A stretch of DNA of 64,000 nt from Dasania sp. GY-MA-18 (lineage in GTDB: Bacteria > Pseudomonadota > Gammaproteobacteria > Pseudomonadales > Dasaniaceae), in NCBI RefSeq assembly GCF_024734385.1, contig NZ_JANHAP010000004.1, forward strand, positions 212,617-276,616, given 5' to 3'. Positions 53,026-61,444 of this stretch are shown here, one piece after another. The notes beneath the pieces were generated by a model that saw only the letters and a list, made by a program, of their open reading frames with translations, made no database searches and was not told where the DNA came from. Each line of letters opens with the position of its first letter. Positions within the stretch are counted from its first letter, which is position 1. Both the position numbers and the translations under genes were made by a program.

Positions 53026-54012
53026 TTATAAATAGCGTTGAGATTTTTTTGCTTGCGCCTCGTGGGCCTGCTGATATTCAGCTTTTAAGCGGCTAACCAA
53101 CTCAGCGGTAGTGGGTACATCGTGTATGCCACCTGCTCCTTGGCCTGCAGACCAAATATCTTTCCAGGCCTTTTTCTTATCGGTTTTATCTTCGCCTACC
53201 ATTTCAGCACCAAAATCTATTTCGGCAGCGGGGGTTAAGTCATCGGGATCGTAACCGGCATCAATCACACTCTCGCGCATAAACGACGCGGGCACACCAG
53301 AAATAGCAGGCGTATACACAATATCAGCGGCGGAAGAGCGTACGATCATGTCTTTGTAATCATCGACTACACGGCACTCTTTAGTCGCTAAAAAGCGCGT
53401 GCCCGCATAAGCTAAGTCGGCACCCATCATTTGGGCAGCGGCAATATCGCTACCGCGTGAAACACAACCGGCCAGCAATATGGTTTTATCAAAAAACTCA
53501 CGCAGCTCGCCGATTAGACTTAAGGGGTTCCAATGGCCAGCATGGCCGCCAGCGCCACCACAAACGGCAATCAAGCCATCCACATTCATAGAGGCGGCTT
53601 TTTTAGCAAAGCGCACATTCACTACATCGTGAAACACTATGCCGCCATAGGCATGTATGCGATCTATTACTTCCGCATTGCAGCTTAAAGAAGTAATTAT
53701 AAGTTTCACTTGGTGCTTTTCTATGATGGCCAAATCATCAAGCAGGCGTGGGTTAGATTTGTGTACTATCAGGTTCACGCCGTAAGGGGCAGGCTTTTGG
53801 CCCGTCTCTTGCTCAAACTGTGCTAATTGTTTATCGATTTCGTTTAGCCACTCGTCCAGTTGCTCGGTGGTACGCGGGTTAAGCGCAGGAAAGGTTCCCA
53901 CTACGCCTGCCTTGCAGCACTCAATCACTAGCTCCGGACCAGAAGCTAAAAACATAGGTGCCGCAATTAAAGGCAGCGATAAACGATCTTTTAATACTTC
54001 GGGTAATGACAT
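53026..54012 (-). CDS. Nitronate monooxygenase family protein
   Basis: A 328-residue FMN-dependent TIM-barrel enzyme. Features are LPLIAAPMFLASGPELVIECCKAGVVG at the start, here quoted as LPLIAAPMFLASGPE and CKAGVVG, AVCGGAGGHAGHWNP with the catalytic-type histidine near residue 170, LLAGCVSRGSDIAAAQMMGAD and AGTRFLATKEC binding the FMN phosphate. Family members oxidise nitronates or alkyl nitro compounds, but many have other roles. It precedes a dense repeat array. Confidence 0.87.
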   Translation of the reverse strand: MSLPEVLKDRLSLPLIAAPMFLASGPELVIECCKAGVVGTFPALNPRTTEQLDEWLNEIDKQLAQFEQETGQKPAPYGVNLIVHKSNPRLLDDLAIIEKHQVKLIITSLSCNAEVIDRIHAYGGIVFHDVVNVRFAKKAASMNVDGLIAVCGGAGGHAGHWNPLSLIGELREFFDKTILLAGCVSRGSDIAAAQMMGADLAYAGTRFLATKECRVVDDYKDMIVRSSAADIVYTPAISGVPASFMRESVIDAGYDPDDLTPAAEIDFGAEMVGEDKTDKKKAWKDIWSAGQGAGGIHDVPTTAELVSRLKAEYQQAHEAQAKKSQRYL

Positions 54013-54058
54013 TTCAATAATCTCGTCAATTAATTCGACTTAAATTTACAATTATTTC

Positions 54059-54376
54059 GTCATGCTGGTTTGATCCAGCATCCATCTTACTATTTAACGC
54101 TCGTGGATTCCGGGTCTAGCCCGGAATGACAATTTTTCTGTCATGCCGGACTTGATCCAGCATCTATCTTTCTATAAAAGCCTGTGGATTCCGGGTCTAG
54201 CCCGGAATGACTTTATTTTCCTGTCATGCCGGACCTGATTCGGCATCCATCTTTCTATAAAAGCCTGTGGATTCCGGGTCTAGCCCGGAATGACAATTTT
54301 TCTGTCATGCCGGACTTGATCCGGCATCCATCTTTCTATGAAAAACCTGTAGATTCCGGGGCTAGCCCGGAATGAC
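54059..54376. repeat. Tandem array of four short palindrome-pair elements
   Basis: Four units of 72-73 bp lie at 54059-54130, 54140-54211, 54223-54294 and 54304-54376, with 9-11 bp linkers (AATTTTTCT type). Each runs GTCATGCCGG...CCGGCATCCA, spacer CTTTCTATAAAAGCCTG, TGGATTCCGGG...CCCGGAATGAC. Both halves are hairpins, and the unit as a whole has inverted ends GTCAT/ATGAC. Confidence 0.92.
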
Positions 54377-54394
54377 GATCTAATGCATTTTTCT

Positions 54395-54440
54395 AGCGAC
54401 TATTTACTAGAGACTTTTTTTGCCACTTGTAGCTGCCGCT
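54395..54440 (+). repeat. Degenerate heptamer array at the aminotransferase 3' end
   Basis: AGCGACT, ATTTACT and AGAGACT, a T-run, then TTGCCAC, TTGTAGC and TGCCGCT. It joins directly to the stop-codon hairpin of the aminotransferase gene. Confidence 0.65.
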
Positions 54441-54442
54441 TT

Positions 54443-54463
54443 CAAAAGCGTTACGCGCTTTTG
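54443..54463 (-). terminator. Hairpin spanning the aminotransferase stop codon
   Basis: CAAAAGCG-TTACG-CGCTTTTG; the TAA stop (54451-54453) is in the loop. A relative of it spans the stop of the acyl-CoA ligase gene. No clean T-run follows at once, so it may be a stability hairpin. Confidence 0.5.
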
Positions 54464-55869
54464 GATAGATCACTCCACAAGCCTTGTTTTTCTAAATCAA
54501 GCATTACCGCCTCTATACTTTCACGCAGTGTAGACACAATGTGGTCAACTTGCTCTTTGGTTAAAATGATTGGCGGAGACAATACGTTTAAGTGGCCTAT
54601 AGGGCGAACCAATACACCGCGTTTAGCGGCTTCATCAGTAATCCAACGGCCAATATCTAACTCTTCGGCAAATAATTCTTTGGTTTGTTTATTGGCAACA
54701 TTCTCAATACAAATCATAAAGTTTTTGCCGCGCACTTCACCAACAATGGGCAGGTCTACCAATTTCTCTAGCTCTTGCTGGAAGTATGGACCTACTTCAC
54801 GTACGTGCTCTAGAATTTTTTCGTCTTCAATGATTTCAATATTTTTCAAAGCAGCACGGCAGGCAACAGGGTGACCTGAATAGGTAAAGCCGTGAGCAAA
54901 GTAACGGCCTTTACCGCTAGCAGCAATCACATCCCAAATACCATCAGAGAAGATGGTTGCACCCAATGGCTGATAGCCTGAGGTTAAACCTTTTGCCGAG
55001 GTGATGATATCGGGCTGAATAGCAAACACATCTTCAGAGGCAAACCAGTGGCCTACGCGACCAAAAGCGGTAACAACTTCGTCGGATACGTAAAGAATAT
55101 CGTTGGCTTTGCAGGTTTCCCACATGCGCTGGATGTAACCTTTAGGTGGCACGATAACACCGCCAGAACCCATGATAGGCTCTGCAAAAAACGCCGCCAC
55201 TTTACCGGCACCGCCTAGCTCTTCGATTTTATCTTCAAACTCTTTGATTAAAGTATCGGTATATTCTTCTTCACTCAAACCTTCTGGCGCACGATAGTAA
55301 TACGGTGTTGAGATGTGGTGAATAGTATCGGTAATGTAATCAAATTCTTTAACGTGATCGGCTTTTTTACCGCCTATAGACATGGCCGCATAAGTTGAGC
55401 CGTGATAGGCCTCTTTGCGCGCGATGATGTGTTTTTTATCGTGCAGGCCACGGCAGTTTTGATAAAAGTGAATCAAGCGGAAGGCAGTATCCACAGCGGT
55501 AGAGCCACCGCAAGATAAAAACACGTGATTCAAATCACCTGGCGCAAGCTCGGCTAATTTTTTCGCCAGTTGGCCAGCGGGGATATTAGTCATATCCACC
55601 ATGGGGTTGGCATAAGCCATTTGACGAACCTGGTCGGCGATAGCTTCAACCATATCTTCGCGGCCCAGGCCTATGTTGGTACACCACATGCCACCAATGG
55701 CGTCTAACATTTTGTTGCCATCAGTATCGTAGATATAAGCGCCTTCGGCCTTGGCGATGGGCAGCGCGCCTTCTTCTTTGAAGCTATCGAAATATTGCCA
55801 AGGATGTAAGAAATGGTTTTTGTCGTCTTCTACGATTTGGTTTGTGTTGTACTGATCGAATTCGCTCAT
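54451..55869 (-). CDS. Class III PLP aminotransferase (putrescine/omega-amine type)
   Basis: A 472-residue fold-type I enzyme. Landmarks are DTDGNKMLDAIGGMWCTNIGLG near residue 55, SCGGSTAVDTAFRLI, YHGSTYAAMSIGG, YVSDEVVTAFGRVG (PLP aspartate), and the Schiff-base lysine in ITSAKGLTSGYQPLGA. It is of the SpuC/omega-transaminase type moving amino groups from diamines or omega-amino acids to pyruvate. The glutamine-synthetase-like gene 3 kb away could belong to the same route. The ATG at 55869 follows AGGAAG. Exact substrate unknown. Confidence 0.9.
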   Translation of the reverse strand: MSEFDQYNTNQIVEDDKNHFLHPWQYFDSFKEEGALPIAKAEGAYIYDTDGNKMLDAIGGMWCTNIGLGREDMVEAIADQVRQMAYANPMVDMTNIPAGQLAKKLAELAPGDLNHVFLSCGGSTAVDTAFRLIHFYQNCRGLHDKKHIIARKEAYHGSTYAAMSIGGKKADHVKEFDYITDTIHHISTPYYYRAPEGLSEEEYTDTLIKEFEDKIEELGGAGKVAAFFAEPIMGSGGVIVPPKGYIQRMWETCKANDILYVSDEVVTAFGRVGHWFASEDVFAIQPDIITSAKGLTSGYQPLGATIFSDGIWDVIAASGKGRYFAHGFTYSGHPVACRAALKNIEIIEDEKILEHVREVGPYFQQELEKLVDLPIVGEVRGKNFMICIENVANKQTKELFAEELDIGRWITDEAAKRGVLVRPIGHLNVLSPPIILTKEQVDHIVSTLRESIEAVMLDLEKQGLWSDLSKSA

Positions 55870-55886
55870 GATTACTTCCTTTTTCA

Positions 55887-56012
55887 TCAGCCCCTTGGGC
55901 TGAGTTTTAAGTTTCAAGTGGCAAGCTTTAAGCAAAGCATTCTAGTGCCGACTTGTTGTGATTTTTTCAGCCCTTTGGGCTGAGCTTTAAGCCGCAAGTG
56001 GCAAGCTTAAAG
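55887..56012. repeat. 46-bp direct duplication with AAGNNNN heptamers
   Basis: Copies at 55887-55932 and 55967-56012 differ at only a few bases. Each has TCAGCCC-3 nt-GGGCTGA followed by four 7-mers beginning AAG. The first copy lies in the aminotransferase leader. Confidence 0.75.
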
Positions 56013-56123
56013 TGGATTCCGGCTTTCGCCGAAATGACTGCATTTTTTCTGTCTTGCCGGACTTGATCCGGCATCCATCTTTCTAATTTAATTCCATAGA
56101 TTCCGGGTCTAGCCCGGAATGAC
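56013..56123. repeat. Short palindrome-pair element with an extra right half
   Basis: A right half TGGATTCCGG...ATGAC at 56013-56038 is followed by a 12-bp T-rich linker and one whole 73-bp unit at 56051-56123 (GTCTTGCCGG...CCCGGAATGAC). Confidence 0.88.
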
Positions 56124-56141
56124 GAAATAGCATGTTATTCT

Positions 56142-56211
56142 TGAGACTAGCGACTACCCACTAGAGACTTTTCTCTTACCTCTTGTAGCTTGCCTCTTGC
56201 CGCTTTCAAAA
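56142..56211 (+). repeat. Ten in-phase degenerate heptamers
   Basis: Nine consecutive 7-mers from 56142 to 56204 all end in CT: TGAGACT, AGCGACT, ACCCACT, AGAGACT, TTTCTCT, TACCTCT, TGTAGCT, TGCCTCT, TGCCGCT; then TTCAAAA. The AGAGACT type and the TGCCTCT type (complement of AGAGGCA) stand in one phase. Confidence 0.85.
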
Positions 56212-56229
56212 GCTCACTGAGCTTTTGAA
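56203..56229. terminator. 27-bp palindrome spanning the acyl-CoA ligase stop
   Basis: TTTCAAAAGCTCA and TGAGCTTTTGAAA are perfect complements around one central C; the TGA stop (56214-56216) is inside. It can form a strong hairpin at the mRNA end. Confidence 0.65.
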
Positions 56230-58325
56230 ATCAGCGCATCCACCGCCACCGCACCTTGTCCCTGCGGTAACACCATCAAAGGGTTTACATCTAGCTCTAG
56301 CACTTTATCGGCATTGTCTACGGCGAAGTTGGCCACTGCCATAACGGCATCGACAGTAGCTTCTAAATCCCCCGCCTCTTTACCGCGGAAACCTTCAATC
56401 AGTTTGTACACTTTTAGTTGCTTAATCGCATCGCGCACGGCATCGCGGCTGCTAGGCAGTAGTAAGCTCACGCTTTCTTTCATTAGCTCTACTAAAATAC
56501 CGCCGGCACCAATCACTAGTGACAAGCCAAAACCTTGTTCGCGTTTAATGCCTACAATTAATTCGGTCACCGGCGCAGCTGACATTTTTTCTACTAGTAT
56601 GCGGCTGGTATCTACCTGCGGGTGGCTTAGGCTAATTCTGGCCACCATATCTTGGGCAACGGCTGCAGCTTCGGCAGGAGTTTTGATATTGACTTTAACC
56701 GCACCAGCTTCGGTTTTATGGGGCAGGTCTTTGCTCACCATTTTTACTACGACTGGGCAGCCTAGCTCTGCAGCGGCTTGCTCTACTTGATCTGCACTAA
56801 CTAATTTTGCGGCGGGTACAGGTAAGCCATATTGTTGTAGCCATTGTTTTGAATCCCATTCATCCATGGCGATGGCGTCACCGCTTAAGGCATCGGCAGG
56901 GCATAGCGCTTGGGTAGATTCGTCTTGGCGGCTCAATATTTCTTGGCGGCGCTGGCTATAGGCCATCACCTTGCCTATGGCGGTGACCGCATCTTCTAAA
57001 CCCTGCAAAGCTGGCACGCCTATGCTGTGCATATGCTGGCGTGTTTTTTCTTGCATTAACTCGGGAAATACCGAGGCAATAGCGCCAGGTACATTGTGTT
57101 TTTTGCAGCATTCTTGAAACACATCAGCGATTAATTCGCACTGTGGGTTTTCACCCGAAGCTTCGCCGGGGAAATCTAAAGGCAGCAAACAAAAATCGTA
57201 ATCGTCGCCAAATAAATTATCCATGCACTGAGTTAATGCGTCGCGGTCGCCCCAAATAGCGGTGGTAAAATCTAAGGGGTTAGCGACGTTGGCGTAGGCG
57301 GGTAATAATTCGCTAATATTTTTGACGACGTCTTCTGATAATTTTGGCAAGGCTATGCCCTGGTTATCGCTGTAGTCTGCTATTAAACCGGCATCACCCC
57401 CAGAGCTAGCTAAGGCCACTAAGCGATTGCCTTTAGGCACTGCACCGCAGGCAAATATTTTTAAGGTTTCTACAAAAGGCACTGGCCCGGTTACGCGGGT
57501 AATGCCTACGCGTTCAAATAAGGCATTATACAAATCATCAGAACCTGCCAGTGAGCTGGTGTGGCTTAGCGCCATCTCGGCTCCAATTTCTGAGGTGCCG
57601 GTTTTTAAAGCCACTATAGGTACGCCTTTTTCTAAGGCACGCATAGCGGCGGCGGCAAAGTTAGGTACATTTTTTAAGCCTTCTAAGTGCAGGCCTATAG
57701 CGGTCACGCGCGGCTGTTCTAAAAACGCATCAATTAAACCGGCCACATCCACTTGCGCCTGATTACCTACGCTAACCATATAGGCGATAGGTAAGGATCT
57801 ATCTATCATGGAAATGTTGTAAGCAAAGTTACCGCTTTGGGTAATGATGGCCATGCCCTGCTCTACCATTTTGCCACCGTGGGCAACGGGCCAAAGCGCT
57901 GAGCCGTGTAAGTAATCTAATAGGCCGTAACAGTTGGGACCCAGGATAGCTAAGTCACCAGCAGCAGCTAATAACTCCTGTTGTTTAAGCTCGCCTTCCT
58001 TTTCGCCATCTTTATCCATCTCAGCAAAACCTGAGGCGTAACACACTGCACCTCCGGCACCGATTTCATTCAGTTCTTTGACAACGGGAATCGTGGTATC
58101 GCGTTTGGTGCCTATAAAAGTGGCATCGGGGGCGCTGGGTAAATCTTTGACTGAGGGGTAACATTTAACGCCGTTGATTTGGTCTTTAACGGGGTTAACT
58201 AACCAGATGTCACCGGTGTAGCCACCTTTTTTACAACGGATAACGGCGTCGGCCATGGCACTACCGCCTACGAAGGCGATGGTTTTTGGGTCTAACAAAC
58301 GACGCATGTTTTCTTTGTTGGCCAT
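56214..58325 (-). CDS. ADP-forming acyl-CoA synthetase (fused alpha/beta)
   Basis: A 703-residue enzyme of the acetate-CoA ligase (ADP-forming) group. The N-terminal CoA-binding Rossmann domain (PKTIAFVGGSAMADAV) comes first, then ligase-CoA domains with GPNCYGLLDY, TQSGNFAYN and the phospho-histidine in ALSHTSSLAGSDDLY. The C-terminal ATP-grasp domain (about 480-700: GCPVVVKMVSKDLPHKTEAGAV, EKMSAAPVTELIVGIKR) closes it. It makes an acyl-CoA with ATP to ADP. With the dehydrogenase and hydratase nearby it likely activates an acid for beta-oxidation-type breakdown. The start at 58325 follows GGAG. Confidence 0.9.
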   Translation of the reverse strand: MANKENMRRLLDPKTIAFVGGSAMADAVIRCKKGGYTGDIWLVNPVKDQINGVKCYPSVKDLPSAPDATFIGTKRDTTIPVVKELNEIGAGGAVCYASGFAEMDKDGEKEGELKQQELLAAAGDLAILGPNCYGLLDYLHGSALWPVAHGGKMVEQGMAIITQSGNFAYNISMIDRSLPIAYMVSVGNQAQVDVAGLIDAFLEQPRVTAIGLHLEGLKNVPNFAAAAMRALEKGVPIVALKTGTSEIGAEMALSHTSSLAGSDDLYNALFERVGITRVTGPVPFVETLKIFACGAVPKGNRLVALASSGGDAGLIADYSDNQGIALPKLSEDVVKNISELLPAYANVANPLDFTTAIWGDRDALTQCMDNLFGDDYDFCLLPLDFPGEASGENPQCELIADVFQECCKKHNVPGAIASVFPELMQEKTRQHMHSIGVPALQGLEDAVTAIGKVMAYSQRRQEILSRQDESTQALCPADALSGDAIAMDEWDSKQWLQQYGLPVPAAKLVSADQVEQAAAELGCPVVVKMVSKDLPHKTEAGAVKVNIKTPAEAAAVAQDMVARISLSHPQVDTSRILVEKMSAAPVTELIVGIKREQGFGLSLVIGAGGILVELMKESVSLLLPSSRDAVRDAIKQLKVYKLIEGFRGKEAGDLEATVDAVMAVANFAVDNADKVLELDVNPLMVLPQGQGAVAVDALISKAQ

Positions 58326-58418
58326 AATGCGCAACTCCAAACACTATTTTTAGTTTTATCTTTACTGCGGATCTTAAAAATAGTGTGCGGCGCTTAGCCT
58401 ATACGTCTTTTTTTAAGC

Positions 58419-59045
58419 CTAGGTAAAGAGGCGTTTAATAAAGTCTAAACACGCTGCTTCGCCCTCTTGCGGCACAAACGCGTCTGGATCTAAGCACCAC
58501 TCCAACCACAGGCCATCCATTAATGCGGTCAAACTCAGCGCGGCGCGCGAGCTGTTAATGGTGACTTGTTTTTCGTCGGCCACGGCATCGATTAATTGGG
58601 CAATGCTGCGGCGGTATTTGTTGTAGTGGCGCTTATTTAAACCATTTATTTGTGGATCGACTTGTGCGAGATTCCAAAGGCTAATCCAAATGGATAAGTC
58701 TTCTTTGGTAAAGGTAGGCGGGCTAAAGGCGGCTTTGATCATGGCCTCTAGCTGAGCTTGTGGCTCGCTACCAATTTCTTCAATCAGGCCTCGGGTACTG
58801 TTGTCTAACTTATCCGACATGTACTCGTAGGCTTGAACAATAATATCGCTCTTGCCGTTAAAATGATGGTTGAGCAGGCCGCGTGATACTTTTGCGGCTT
58901 TGCAAATAACCTCTACGGTAGTACCGCCATAACCATATTTAGCCAGGCAACGCAGGGTGGCCTCGATTAATAGTTTGCGCCTGACTTCAGGCTCTTCACG
59001 CACAAACTTTGGTTTTTTGGGGTTATCACTTAGCTTTGCCATCAT
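58419..59045 (-). CDS. TetR-family repressor (BetI-like)
   Basis: A 208-residue regulator. The TetR helix-turn-helix is at about 24-70 (TLRCLAKYGYGGTTVEVICKAAKVSRGLLNHHFNGKSDI, here marked by YGYGGTTVEVI and SRGLLNHHF). The C-terminal part with ALMDGLWLEWCLDPDAFVP resembles BetI. It stands in the middle of the co-directional acyl-CoA gene group and probably represses it. Two adjacent ATGs leave one codon of doubt. Confidence 0.88.
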   Translation of the reverse strand: MMAKLSDNPKKPKFVREEPEVRRKLLIEATLRCLAKYGYGGTTVEVICKAAKVSRGLLNHHFNGKSDIIVQAYEYMSDKLDNSTRGLIEEIGSEPQAQLEAMIKAAFSPPTFTKEDLSIWISLWNLAQVDPQINGLNKRHYNKYRRSIAQLIDAVADEKQVTINSSRAALSLTALMDGLWLEWCLDPDAFVPQEGEAACLDFIKRLFT

Positions 59046-59154
59046 GGTTCCACGGGTAGTTTTTGATGCGGCTATTTTTTCATGGCTACAACAATTAGGC
59101 CACTGCCAATTCGCCGCATCTAAACCCTAGTCGTAAAGACCTACCAATAGGGTG

Positions 59155-60312
59155 CTACCAGTACGGTGCTAGCAGTTCCTTAGAAATAATATGGCGCTGT
59201 ATTTCCGAGGTACCTTCCCAGATGCGCTCTATGCGCGCATTGCGCCACATGCGCTCTACGGGTGTTTCATCCATTAAGCCCATGCCGCCGTATATTTGTA
59301 CGGCTTCATCGACGATGCGACCCAAAGCTTCGCTGGCAAACAGCTTGGCCATGCCAGCATCGGCATCGGTTAAGGTGCCCAGGTCCATTTTTTGCGCGGC
59401 GTGTAAGGTCATTAAATCGGCGGCGCGTATTTGGGTAGCCATATCGGCTAACTTAAATGACACCCCTTGGTTTAAGCCTATGGCTTTGCCAAATTGTTTG
59501 CGGTCGGCAGCCCAGCTCAGCGAGGCGTCCAGCGCGCGCATAGATTGGCCTACGCAGTTAGCCGCAACCATTACTCGGCCAGCAGTTAGCCATTGGTTGG
59601 CCACTTCCCAGCCTTTGGCCACTTCGCCCAGCACTTTTGACTCGTGTACCACGCAGTCATCAAAAAATAATTCGTAGGTGTGATAGCCGCGGTTGCTTAC
59701 CCCTTTAGGGCCACGGCGTATGGTCATGCCGGGGTTGTCGTTGTCGACTAAAAAGGCGGTCACTTCGTTTTTCTGCCGGCCCTTGTATTCAAAGGTGCCG
59801 GTCACAGCAAATACGATAGAAAAGTCGGCATTACCCGCATGGCTGATAAAGTGCTTGGCGCCATTGATCACGTAGTTCTCGCCCTGCTTTACCGCCTTGG
59901 TTTGTATAGAGGCGGCATCTGAACCAGCACCGGGCTCGGTAAGTGCAAAGCAGTCGATTTTTTCACCGGCCACACAGGGGGCTAAGTACTCTTCGATTTG
60001 ATCGCCCTTACAGGCCATTAAAATATTGGAAGGGCGGCCAACATTAACGTGTAAGGCCCAACCACATTTGGACAGCTCACGCTCGATTAACGCCTGTGAC
60101 ACATGGTCCAAACCTAGGCCACCGCCCTGCTCGGGGATATTAAAAGCATACAGCCCTGCCTCTAAGGCTTTTTCACGAATTTGCGCGGCCAGCTCGGCGG
60201 GCACTTCGTCGGCACGGTCTACGGCTTCTTCGTGGGGCAGTAATTCTTTTTCAACAAATGCCTGTACGGTTGATACCAGCATTTCTTGTTCTTCGTTTAA
60301 TTGAAAGTCCAT
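59155..60312 (-). CDS. Acyl-CoA dehydrogenase
   Basis: A 385-residue FAD enzyme. Signatures are CFALTEPGAGSDAASIQTKAV near residue 126, the FAD/dimer region RKQFGKAIGLNQGVSFKLADM, QIYGGMGLMDETPVERMWRNARI and IWEGTSEIQRHII with the catalytic glutamate. It introduces a double bond into an acyl-CoA. The gene lies between the enoyl-CoA hydratase and the TetR gene, so the three form one unit. Chain-length range cannot be read from sequence. Confidence 0.94.
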   Translation of the reverse strand: MDFQLNEEQEMLVSTVQAFVEKELLPHEEAVDRADEVPAELAAQIREKALEAGLYAFNIPEQGGGLGLDHVSQALIERELSKCGWALHVNVGRPSNILMACKGDQIEEYLAPCVAGEKIDCFALTEPGAGSDAASIQTKAVKQGENYVINGAKHFISHAGNADFSIVFAVTGTFEYKGRQKNEVTAFLVDNDNPGMTIRRGPKGVSNRGYHTYELFFDDCVVHESKVLGEVAKGWEVANQWLTAGRVMVAANCVGQSMRALDASLSWAADRKQFGKAIGLNQGVSFKLADMATQIRAADLMTLHAAQKMDLGTLTDADAGMAKLFASEALGRIVDEAVQIYGGMGLMDETPVERMWRNARIERIWEGTSEIQRHIISKELLAPYW

Positions 60313-60366
60313 CGCGTTTTCCTACAGCTAGTTGCGGCTACTTAAATGATCTGTTGTTTAAGCTAT

Positions 60367-61146
60367 TTATTGGCCTGTGAATTCGGGGCTACGTTTTTCT
60401 ATAGAGGCTTTTAAGGCTTCATCGGCATCTTTGCTGCGGCCGCATAATAGCCCCGCCGCTTGCTCTAGGCTTAGCTGCTCAACCAAGCTGTTGCGGCTGC
60501 TTTGCTCTAATAACGCTTTGGTTTGGCCATAGGCAAAAGTAGGGCCTGCGGCTAAGGTGGCAGCGACGGCATCAACGGCAGCCGTTAAGGCCTCGGGCTC
60601 ATGCACCTCGGTAACTAAGCCTGCGGCCAGCGCTTGCTCGGCAGGCCAGGCCTTATCAAAAAACAAAAACTGCTTAGCTTTTTCCAGGCCGATTAAACGC
60701 GGCAAGTGCCAGCTGCTACCTGCATCGGGGCAGTAAGCCATGGTGGTATAGCCAGCTTTAAATTTGGATTTAGTAGAGGCGTAGCGAAAATCACAGCACA
60801 GCGCCAAATCAACCCCGGCACCGACTGCCGCGCCGTTAACCTCGGCAATAACGGGTTTAGGCAGGGCGTAAAGCTTGGCCATCATGGCGTGGGCCGCTTC
60901 GGTCCAGCCGTAGGTCTCTAGGGTGCCATTGGCCTCAGCCTCAGCCCACTCGGCTACATCAGCCCCAGCACAAAAGGCGCGGCCACTGCCGCTAATCACC
61001 ACGCAACGCACCTCGGCATTGCTGGCCGACTCGTCTATGCACTCAGCCAACGCCTTGAGTACCGGCACGCTTAACGCGTTGTACTGCTCGGGGCGATCTA
61101 GGGTGATGCGCCTTACGCCGTTATTGGTTGCTACTGTAAAGCCCAT
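60367..61146 (-). CDS. Enoyl-CoA hydratase/isomerase family protein
   Basis: A 259-residue crotonase-fold enzyme. Motifs are ITLDRPEQYNALS, the oxyanion-hole stretch GSGRAFCAGADVAEW near residue 60 and NGAAVGAGVDLALCCDFRYAS near 105. At the second glutamate position TMAYCPDAGSSWHLPRLIG has D in place of the usual E/P-rich site, as in PaaG/PaaB-like members. The ATG at 61146 follows GGAGG; the upstream-extended frame is rejected. It is first in the acyl-CoA operon. Confidence 0.9.
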   Translation of the reverse strand: MGFTVATNNGVRRITLDRPEQYNALSVPVLKALAECIDESASNAEVRCVVISGSGRAFCAGADVAEWAEAEANGTLETYGWTEAAHAMMAKLYALPKPVIAEVNGAAVGAGVDLALCCDFRYASTKSKFKAGYTTMAYCPDAGSSWHLPRLIGLEKAKQFLFFDKAWPAEQALAAGLVTEVHEPEALTAAVDAVAATLAAGPTFAYGQTKALLEQSSRNSLVEQLSLEQAAGLLCGRSKDADEALKASIEKRSPEFTGQ

Positions 61147-61238
61147 AAGGCCTCCGTTATTGTCAATGAGTTTGCGATTACCCTGCACAGCATAGGGGCT
61201 TAGTTGCAATGTTGCGTATCATTTCAGAAATTATACGT

Positions 61239-61281
61239 TTGTTCAACAATATTTTTGTTATTACTATGTTCACAATAGTAA
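61239..61281. promoter_or_regulatory. Two candidate operators before the acyl-CoA operon
   Basis: TTGTT-C-AACAA (61239-61249) and TTACTAT-7 nt-ATAGTAA (61261-61281) lie about 95-135 bp upstream of the enoyl-CoA hydratase start in AT-rich DNA. They fit TetR-type sites. Confidence 0.45.
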
Positions 61282-61444
61282 CAAAATCGTTTAAAACTTT
61301 TATTAATGAAAATAGTTCATATTTATCAATACTTTACAGCTATATAAAAAGTGCTAGCGACTACCTGCATAAGCGCAGCCCATAATATTATTTGAACATT
61401 CATATAAGTATATGGGATGATTCTTACATACTTAACCGCAGCCG

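Noticed and set aside
54059..54376. Array taken for a CRISPR
   Set aside because: Units are long internal palindromes with nearly identical sequence throughout; there are no unique spacers and no cas genes.
54383..54874. Plus-strand open frame opposite the aminotransferase gene
   Set aside because: Starts in the repeats and runs antisense to a clear PLP enzyme.
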